The position numbers were made by a program, and so were the translations under genes. The notes under the pieces were generated by a model. It had not been told where the DNA came from. It ran no database searches and was given only the letters and a program-made list of their open reading frames with translations. This document shows, in pieces, positions 56,692 through 64,000 of a stretch of DNA of 64,000 bases; positions within the stretch are counted from its first letter, which is position 1; each line of letters begins with the position of its first letter. Source of the DNA: Hevea brasiliensis (Eukaryota > Streptophyta > Magnoliopsida > Malpighiales > Euphorbiaceae); assembly GCF_030052815.1 (NCBI RefSeq), contig NC_079499.1, positions 73,175,760 through 73,239,759 on the forward strand, read 5' to 3'.

Positions 56692-58464
56692 CTATATTTG
56701 CCATTTAGATTGATGTTTATATGATTTAATTGTGTGTTTGATCATGAGATCAAGAGTTTATTGCTGGTTGCAAAGTCAAAGTGGCGACACAAATGATGAA
56801 CACCATGGTGCGCATGGCTAATGCATCACAATGGTGTGCAAAGGTAAATGGATGGTGAATGTGCAATTGTTGTATGATTTAAGATCCATTTTATGTCTAA
56901 TTAAATTGTTTAATTAGAATTTTTATCACACAATTAAATTATGATTCAAATCAGAATTTTAAAAATTGTTTGAATGTGATTCAAATATGAATTTTAAAAG
57001 TTGTTTGAATGTGATTCAAATCTGAATTTTTAAAGTTGTTTGAATCATATTTAAATCTGATTTTTTAAAATTGATTGAATAAAATTCAGATCTGATTTTT
57101 TTAAAAATATTTGAATGTGATTCAAATCTGATTTTTTAAAAAATGTTTGAATGTGATTCAAATCTGAATTTTTGAAGTTGTTTGAATGTGATTCAAATCT
57201 GAATTTTTAAATTTGTTTGAATGAGATTCAAATCTAAATTTTTAAATTTATTTGAATCATATTCAAATCTGGATTTTTAAGTTGAATATGAGATATTCAA
57301 TTTAATTTAAGTATGTATGTTTTATTTAATTGTTAAATAGTGTTATGCATGATGGATGATCATGGACTATAAAAGACCAATGTGATTGGATTTATTTCTT
57401 TTATGTTTCTTTGGGATTGTAAATTAATTAATTTATTTTAATTTATTTTGGGCATGTATTATTAAGTTTGTAATAATTTTTGGGTTGTAATTTCATTTAT
57501 TTAAGTTCTTGTAAATTCGCCTTGGTATGCCAAGGATTACCATGTAATATTGGATTGCAAGAAGTTCAAGGAGGTTAAGAGCATTGGTGGGACCAGTGGG
57601 AGGAATTCAAGATCAAGTGTTGATTATGTACTCCTTCAGCAACTCTTGTAAAATGAATGAATGAATGAAATGCACCTAGGAATGCCCTGATTCAATTCTT
57701 GGTGGCTCAGAATTGAATCCCTTAGAAAGTCCATGATCATACCATATTTACTGCTTATCCATGAATGCATGAGATGTGTGGGAATGTATGCAATTATATG
57801 ATATATGCATGCTAAATGGATAATGTGCAAAGTGAGACCTTAATAGTAAATAGAATGACCATAAAATCTTCCAAACAAATGATTAAGTTGGAAATGCTAT
57901 AATTAAAGTAATTATAACATAGGCCCTCCATTGGGGCAATTATTTTAAGAAATTTTAAATAGTTGCATAAGATGCAATTTATTTAAGAGATTTTCTTAAT
58001 AATAATTGTTAAGCATGAGATGTGGTAAATATGTAAATGGTTTAGTGGCCAATATTGGATGTACCTGAGGACATTAAAATTATTTGCATAATTACTGGCT
58101 CAATGGGATCAACTTAACTAATGCAAGATAAGTCAATAATGGATGTACCTGAGATTTTGAGCATTAGGGGCTAGGTAAAGGATTGAACCTCACATGAGAT
58201 GTGATGGGCAAGGAGTTGCTCACTTATAGTTTATTGTAATTCCAATAATGGATGTACCTGAGGATGATCAACAGAATTATAAGAATTCAATCACCCACTA
58301 GAAATCCATCCAACTAGGATTTCCGTTTTCTACTTTGGAAGTGTAGGATTCGCTAAGTTAGTGGGAGGACCAATTTGATTAAAAGACCATAATCATATTT
58401 GGTTAATTACATGATACATTTACTAATTAATCTAGTTATTTCTGCAATTAATTTTCTGATAATA
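56692..58464 (+). other. Copia A leader
   Basis: A long untranslated leader. The start (56750-56860) differs from that of B: A carries sequence around AATGATGAACACCATGG where B and F have a conserved stretch with GTGGCGGCAACAATGG. The rest is shared. The TGGATGTACCTGAG motif occurs at 58050-58070, 58134-58152 and 58243-58261. Confidence 0.75.
56938..57285 (+). repeat. Dyad repeat array in Copia A leader
   Basis: Ten units of about 31-38 bp with TTTGAATGTGATTCAAA-type dyads, matching F (40803-41136) and B (61648-61985). Confidence 0.85.
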
Positions 58465-59281
58465 ATGAGCACAGAACAACCACCACCATCCAATATCCTT
58501 GCAAGCATACTTAATCACAATAGGTTGACAGGACCTAATCTATCTGATTGGCTAAAGAAATTTGAAAGTTGTCCTGAACCTTGAATATATAGGATATGTT
58601 CTAGATTCAAATGTTCCTGGTCCCTTACCTCCATAGGCCACACAAGAGGAACATGATACTTTGGACAAGTGGAAGGAGCATGATATGAGAGCTCAGTGTT
58701 ACATGCTTGCTTCCATGAGTAATGAGTTACAGAAGCAACATGAGAACATGCAGAGTGCGAGTGAGATCCTCCTTCACCTACAAGAGTTGTATGGTGAGCA
58801 CAGCAGGAATGCTAGGTATGAGATATCTAGACAGCTATTCCGTATGAGGATGTCTGAGGGACAGAATGTTGGGGATCATGTCCATAAGATGATTCGGCTA
58901 ATTGAGCAGTTGGAACATCTTGACTTCAACATGGATTTCCAACTACATACGGATTTGATCCTTTAGTCCCTTCCTGAGTCTTTTGGGAATTTTGTGACAA
59001 ATTTCCATATGACTAAACAGGAATGCACCTTAGCTGGTTTACTCAACATGCTGGTTATTGCCCAAAAGAATATGCCAGGCAATAAAGGAAAAGAGTTAGC
59101 TTTGGTTGCATCTTCCTCTGCTGGAAAGTCCAACAAGAAGAAGGGCAATAAGAAAAAGAAACCTCAGATTCCTGGTCCTTCTAAGAAAATAGCTAAATAG
59201 AAAAGGAAGACTAAAGCTGATGAAGGCAAATGAAAGTGTTTCCACTGCCAACAGGAAAGTGTTTCCATTGCCAGTAAGAAA
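58465..59281 (+). pseudogene. Copia A gag (broken)
   Basis: The frame begins MSTEQPPPSNILASILNH at 58465. After LSDWLKK a one-base change puts it out of frame. The main part returns at 58661 (DKWKEHDMRAQCYMLASMSN, ARYEISRQLFRMRMSEGQNV and DHVHKMIRLIEQLEHLDF). TAG at 58964-58966 and TAG at 59198-59200 stand where F has CAG. FHMTKQECTLAGLLNMLVIA and a Lys-rich tail follow. The knuckle start KCFHCQQ (about 59236-59256) is followed by a second 22-bp unit, and Copia B is inserted in the next. UBN2 / Retrotran_gag_2 type; not functional as it stands. Confidence 0.8.
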
Positions 59282-61381
59282 TGTTAGTAGTATACCCTAG
59301 AGCATATCATTTAGTATGTATCTTGTACATATTTTTAATAATAAAAGGCATTTCCACTTTTCCGTTTACATAATATATTTATGTGTAATAGAAAAGGTCC
59401 ATTGATATTTTGTTAGAAATATTATTCTTAAGTTGTTAAGAATATGAGTGACAATATTTCTAGCACAAAGTATCATAAATAGGTTCACAATCGAGGATAC
59501 TTCATAATAAGGACATGACTTATCCAGAAAGATTGTATTCATGTTTGTTCCCAAGTTATTTATATGAGATATAAATAAGATGGAATGGTGAGTCTCATGC
59601 CATATAACAAACATGATAGGCACTTATAAATGATAAGTAGGCCGAACCAGTGACACTTATGACAAGCACATGGAGTTTACTCTTGTCAATGTTTTGTCAT
59701 AAATCATATCAGTGCATATAATCTTTAGACCTGAGATAGCACAGTTATCTTGTATATAGGTAGTTTGAGTTTGATACTGCTTTCATACTTGTACTGTGTA
59801 TGGGTATATGGGCATGTGTTGGCTCCTGCTAGTTATATATGGAGGTAGGTGTTGATCAAGAAGGAATCTGTTCCTCTAAGTAAATAGAGATAAAATCCTA
59901 TGTTCATTTAATTGTTCTTGTTGTTTCAAGTTCCTTGACAGGACAGATAGTTTTATTCTGAAAAGAGTTTCTGATGAGAAAATCTTTTAATCAAGAACTG
60001 GTTTTAAAATAGAACATAATATTCATAGCAAATTGAGTTTGACATAAACCATGACTCAAATTTGAGTTGGGATTTTGTAACAGAGAGATTCTAGTGCATG
60101 GTAACATATGATTATAGGTTCATTTAAGGTAAATCTTATTACTAATTGGGTGGCCATGGCATGCTATGCTAGGTGTTAACCATGGTCTATGAGGTTCATA
60201 AAATGATTTAGAGAAATCATTTATGGTAAGAAAGAGTTCGATGATATTAAGAGTTGATATCATGTCTCATTGCCAATTAGTGATGAGCCTAGTAAGTCAC
60301 ACACATACACAAGTTATCACCTATTTAAATATGATTTAATTAATTAATTAAAGAGTTTAATTGATTAATTAAATAGATTTGGTTTGCAATAAAATTGCAA
60401 AGTCCCTAGCATGACTTGAAACCAAATCTAGATTATTGGATGTGTAGTATAAATTAAATTTATATTTAAAGTGTTTAAATATGAATTTAATTGATGAGAA
60501 ATTAATTAATAGAGATTAATTAATTAATTTATATTTGATATAAATTAATTAGAAGAAGAAAATAATTATTTTGGGTTAAGAACTCAAAATTAAGACACAG
60601 GGGCATTTTGGTCATTTTGCAGTGTGACACGTGGCACCATGAAATGGTGACACATGGCATAACACATAAGCTTGCCAAATATTTTTAATCATGTAAGATG
60701 ATTAAAATCAAGATTAAATATAGGTTTGACACTTGGCACAATGTGATTGGGTCACTTAAACCTAGAGCTAATCAAAAGGTGACATGTGGCTAGGGTTTAA
60801 TGTGTTAACCTAGCTATTTAAGTGGGGTTATGAAAAGAAAACACAACCAGCAGCCTCTTCTCTCATATGTCACGCCACTTTGAGCCTCTCCAGCTATTTC
60901 TCTTCATCTCTCATCAATTCAAAGAGATTAGCCATCAATCTCTTGAATTAAGAACACTAGAAATTGTTTCTAGTGTCCTGTTTGCATCTCTAATCTCTTA
61001 AAAGGCAGAACTTGAATTTCTAATTAATAGAAAAGGCTTTAGAAGCTGTTCAAGGGCTGCCATAGGTGTTCTTGGTGTGGACAAGCTAGAGGGACAACAT
61101 CTGGTGTCCTGAAGACGAATCTCAAAGGCGCACACGCTGCAAAGACATCAAGAGGTTAGTGTAATCGTTCTTGATTTAATCTAGGTTCTAAAATTAATCT
61201 GATTAATTTTAAAATCTTAAATGGCAAATACAGATCCAAAAACATATTAAAAGAGTTTTAATATGTTGTTTATCATTGAAATCAAATAGATAAAAATAAA
61301 TCTTGCATGGTGCTTGTGACCCTAGGTGAAAATTTTTGAATTCAATGGTATAATCTTGTGTTTTTCACGCCTGTTCCTTCA
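59282..61381 (+). mobile_element. Copia B 5' LTR
   Basis: 2,100 bp from TGTTAGTAGTATACCC to TTCCTTCA. Candidate TATA box TATTTAA at 60815-60821. Close to the LTR of A throughout. Confidence 0.9.
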
Positions 61382-61383
61382 AT

Positions 61384-61397
61384 TGGTATCAGAGCCA
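61384..61397 (+). other. Copia B primer-binding site
   Basis: TGGTATCAGAGCCA, as in A. Confidence 0.9.
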
Positions 61398-63163
61398 CTA
61401 TATTTGCCATTTAGATTGTTGATTATATAATTTAATTGTGTGTTTGATCATGAGATCAAGAGATTCATTGCTGGTTGGATCATGAGATGTGGCGTCACAC
61501 ATGGAGAAGCCACCATTGGTGGCGGCAACAATGGTTCCATGGGTGATTCAAGGTTTGGCTTTTAATTCTGCAATTGTTGTATGATCTAAGGCCTATTCTT
61601 TGACTAATTAAAGTGTTTAATTAGTTGTTTTAATCACACAATTAAATTATGATTCAAATCAGAATTTTAAAAATGTTTGAATGTGATTCAAATCTGAATT
61701 TTAAAAGTTGTTTGAATGAGATTCAAATCTGAATTTTTAAAGTTGTTTGAATCATATTTAAATCTGATTTTTTAAAATTGATTCAATAAAATTCAAATCT
61801 GATTTTTTAAAAAATATTTGAATGTGATTCAAATCTGATTTTTTTAAAAAATGTTTGAATGTGATTCAAATCTGAATTTTTGAAGTTGTTTGAATGTGAT
61901 TCAAATCTGAATTTTTAAATTTGTTTGAATGAGATTCAAATCTGAATTTTTAAATTTATTTGAATCATATTCAAATCTGAAATTTTAAGTTGAATATGAG
62001 ATATTCAATTTAATTTAAGAATGTATGTTTTATTTAATTGTTAAATAGTGATATGCATGATGGATGATCATGGACTATAAAAGACCAATGTGATTGGATT
62101 TATTTCTTTTATGTTTCTTTGGGATTGTAAATTAATTAATTTATTTTAATTTATTTTGGGCATGTATTATTAAGTTTGTAATATTTTTGGGTTGTAATTT
62201 CATTTATTTAAGTTCTTGTAAATTCGCCTTGGTATGCCAAGGATTACTATGTAATATTGGATTGCAAGAAGTTCAAAGAGGTCAAGAGCATTGGTGGGAC
62301 CAGTGGGAGGAATTCAATATCAAGTGTTGATTATGTACTCCTTCAGCAACTCTTGTAAAATGAATGAATGAAATGCACCTAGGAATGCCCTGATTCAATT
62401 CTTGGTGGCTCAATTGAATCCCTTAGAAAGTCCATGATCATACCATATTTATCGCTTATCCATGAATGCATGAGATGTATGGGAATGTATGCAATTATAT
62501 GATATATGCATGCTAAATGGATAATGTGCAAAGTGAGACCTTAATAGTAATTAGGATGGCTATAAAATCTTCCAAACAAATGATTAAGTTGGAAATGCTA
62601 TAATTAAAGTAATTATAACATAAGCCCTCCATTGGGGCAATTATTTTAAGAAATTTTAAATAGTTGCATGAGATGCAATTAATTTAAGAGATTTTCTTAA
62701 GAATAATTGTTAAGCATGAGATGTTGTAAATATGTAAATGGTTTGGTGGCCAATATTGGATGTACCTGAGGACATTAAAATTATTTGCATAATTATCGGC
62801 TCAATGGGATCAACTTAACTAATGCAAGATAAGTCAATATTGGATGTACCGAGATTTTGAGCATTAGGGGCTAGTAAAAGGATTGAACCTCACATGAGAT
62901 GTGATGGGCAAGGAGTTGCTCACTTATAGTTTATTGTAATTCCAATAATGGATGTACTGAGGATGATCAATAGAATTATAAGAATTCAATCACCCACTAG
63001 AAATCCATCCAACTAGGATTTCCGTTTTCTACTTTGGAAGTGTAGGATTCGCTAAGTTAGTGGGAGGACCAATTTGATTAAAAGACCATAATCATTTTGG
63101 TTAATTACATGATACATTTACTAATTAATCTGGTTATTTTCTCAGCTTAATTTTCTCGATAAA
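61398..63163 (+). other. Copia B leader
   Basis: About 1.77 kb of untranslated leader matching that of F nearly throughout. The TGGATGTACC motif occurs at 62751-62770, 62835-62852 and 62943-62960; the last two have lost one base of CCTGA compared with A. Confidence 0.75.
61648..61985 (+). repeat. Dyad repeat array in Copia B leader
   Basis: Ten units with TTTGAAT...ATTCAAA dyads, in the same order of variants as in A and F. Confidence 0.85.
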
Positions 63164-64000
63164 ATGAGCACAAAACAACCACCACCATCCAATATCCTTG
63201 CAAGCATACTTGATCACAACAGTTGACAGACCTAATCTGTCTGCGATTGGCTAAGAAATTTGAAACTTGTCTCGAACCTTGAACATATAGGATATGTTCT
63301 ATATTCAAATGTTCTGGTCCCTTACCTCCAGAGGCCACACAAGAGGAACATGATACTTTGGACAAGTGGAAGGAGCATGATATGAGAGCTAAGTGTTACA
63401 TGCTTGCTTCCATGAGTAATGAGTTACTGAGCAACATGAGAACATGCAGAGTGCTAGTGAGATCCTCCTTCACCTACAAGAGTTGTATGGTGAGCACAGC
63501 AGAATGCTAGGTATGAGATATCTAAACAGCTTATTCCGTATGAGGATGTCCGAGGGATGAATGTTGGGGATCATGTCCACAAGATGATTGGCTGATTGAG
63601 CAGTTGGAACATCTTGACTTCAACATGGATTTCCAATTACAAACGGATTTGATCCTTGATCCCTTCACGAGTCTTTTGGGAATTTTGTGACAAATTTCCA
63701 TATGACTAAACAGAATGCACCTTAGCCGAATTACTCAACATGCTGGTTATTGCCCAAAAGAATATGCTGCAATAAAGGAAAAGAGGTAGCTTTGGTTGCA
63801 TCTTCTTCACTGGAAAGTCCAACAAGAAGAAAGGCAATAAGAAAAAGAAACCTCGATTCTGGTCCTTCCAAGAAAATAGCTAAACAGAAAAGGAAGACTA
63901 AAGTCGATGAAGGCAAAGGAAAGTGTTTCCACCGCCAAAAGGATGGGCACTGGAAAAGGAACCGCCTGAGTATCTTGCTTCTCCAAGGACAAGAAGGATA
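63164..64000 (+). pseudogene. Copia B gag (partial, many irregularities)
   Basis: Begins MSTKQPPPSNILASILDH at 63164. The same gag segments as in A and F follow in order (DKWKEHDMRAKCYMLASMSN near 63360, a QLEHLDFNMDFQLQTDLILD segment near 63600, the Lys-rich tail near 63830). The frame changes many times. Most changes fall on CAGG, CCTGG, CTGA or CAGA words and may be base-calling errors. At 63917-63970 the zinc knuckle has a single unit and the normal continuation, with KDGHWKRN visible; the second cysteine reads as Arg. The element continues beyond the window. Confidence 0.75.

Larger units (their letters stand above)
54570..59281 (+). mobile_element. Copia A: 5' LTR, leader and gag; cut by Copia B
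   Basis: Same family as F, opposite orientation. It is inserted into gag of element C with candidate target duplication TTCTG (54565-54569). It contains the 5' LTR, PBS, leader with dyad array and gag up to the zinc-knuckle repeats, where Copia B interrupts it at 59281. The rest of A should follow B beyond the window. Confidence 0.88.
59282..64000 (+). mobile_element. Copia B: 5' LTR, leader and gag; runs off the window
   Basis: Same family and orientation as A, inserted in the zinc-knuckle repeats of A with candidate target duplication AGAAA (59277-59281). It is the youngest insertion of the G1-C-A-B stack by position. The gag region has many small irregularities, mainly at CTG and CAG sites. 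Confidence 0.88.

Overview
This is a plant nuclear window, most likely a eudicot, made almost entirely of LTR retrotransposons. I see no host gene, rRNA, tRNA or organellar DNA. The plant origin follows from the element families: Ty3 chromoviruses with a group-II-like chromodomain, long-LTR Copia elements primed by tRNA-iMet, and plant-type gag genes of the 'putative gypsy type transposon' class. The genus cannot be read from the sequence.

Layout. (i) 1-8235: two tandem, decayed copies of a gag-only gene unit with period about 3.4 kb, each with a TATA promoter. (ii) 8236-47111: a Ty3-type gag-only element (family G1, minus strand) arranged LTR1 - internal - LTR2 - internal, so two internal regions share LTR2. 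It is broken by three later insertions. Element D (12870-31027, TSD CATCA) sits in the first internal region. Element F, a Copia (33965-43496, TSD CTATT), sits in LTR2. Element C, a Ty3 chromovirus (from 47112), sits in the second internal region. D itself carries element E (13404-23546, TSD ACAAT) in one LTR. (iii) 47112-54569: 3' LTR and decayed chromodomain, IN, RNase H, RT, PR and gag of element C, cut inside gag by Copia A. (iv) 54570-59281: Copia A (plus strand: LTR, leader, gag), cut in its zinc-knuckle region by Copia B (59282 to window end: LTR, leader, gag).

How the parts relate. G1, D and E have 3.3-4.1 kb LTRs, a PBS, a PPT and a gag, but no pol. They are non-autonomous (LARD / TR-GAG type) and would depend on a chromovirus such as C for reverse transcriptase and integrase. 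A, B and F are one Copia family; only F shows the whole gag-pol order in the window.

Most unusual points. The 5' LTR of D has been replaced by a 2.7-kb palindrome of its own U5 half, so both ends of the integrated element are U5 ends. The pol deletions of G1 and E begin at the same place, the start of protease. The Copia leaders carry about 10 dyad repeats between PBS and gag. Both gag-only gene copies have a possible 60-61 bp intron whose removal restores frame. Many differences between near-identical copies are scrambled CTG/CAG trinucleotides, which look like methylation-related base-calling errors, so frameshifts here should be read with caution.
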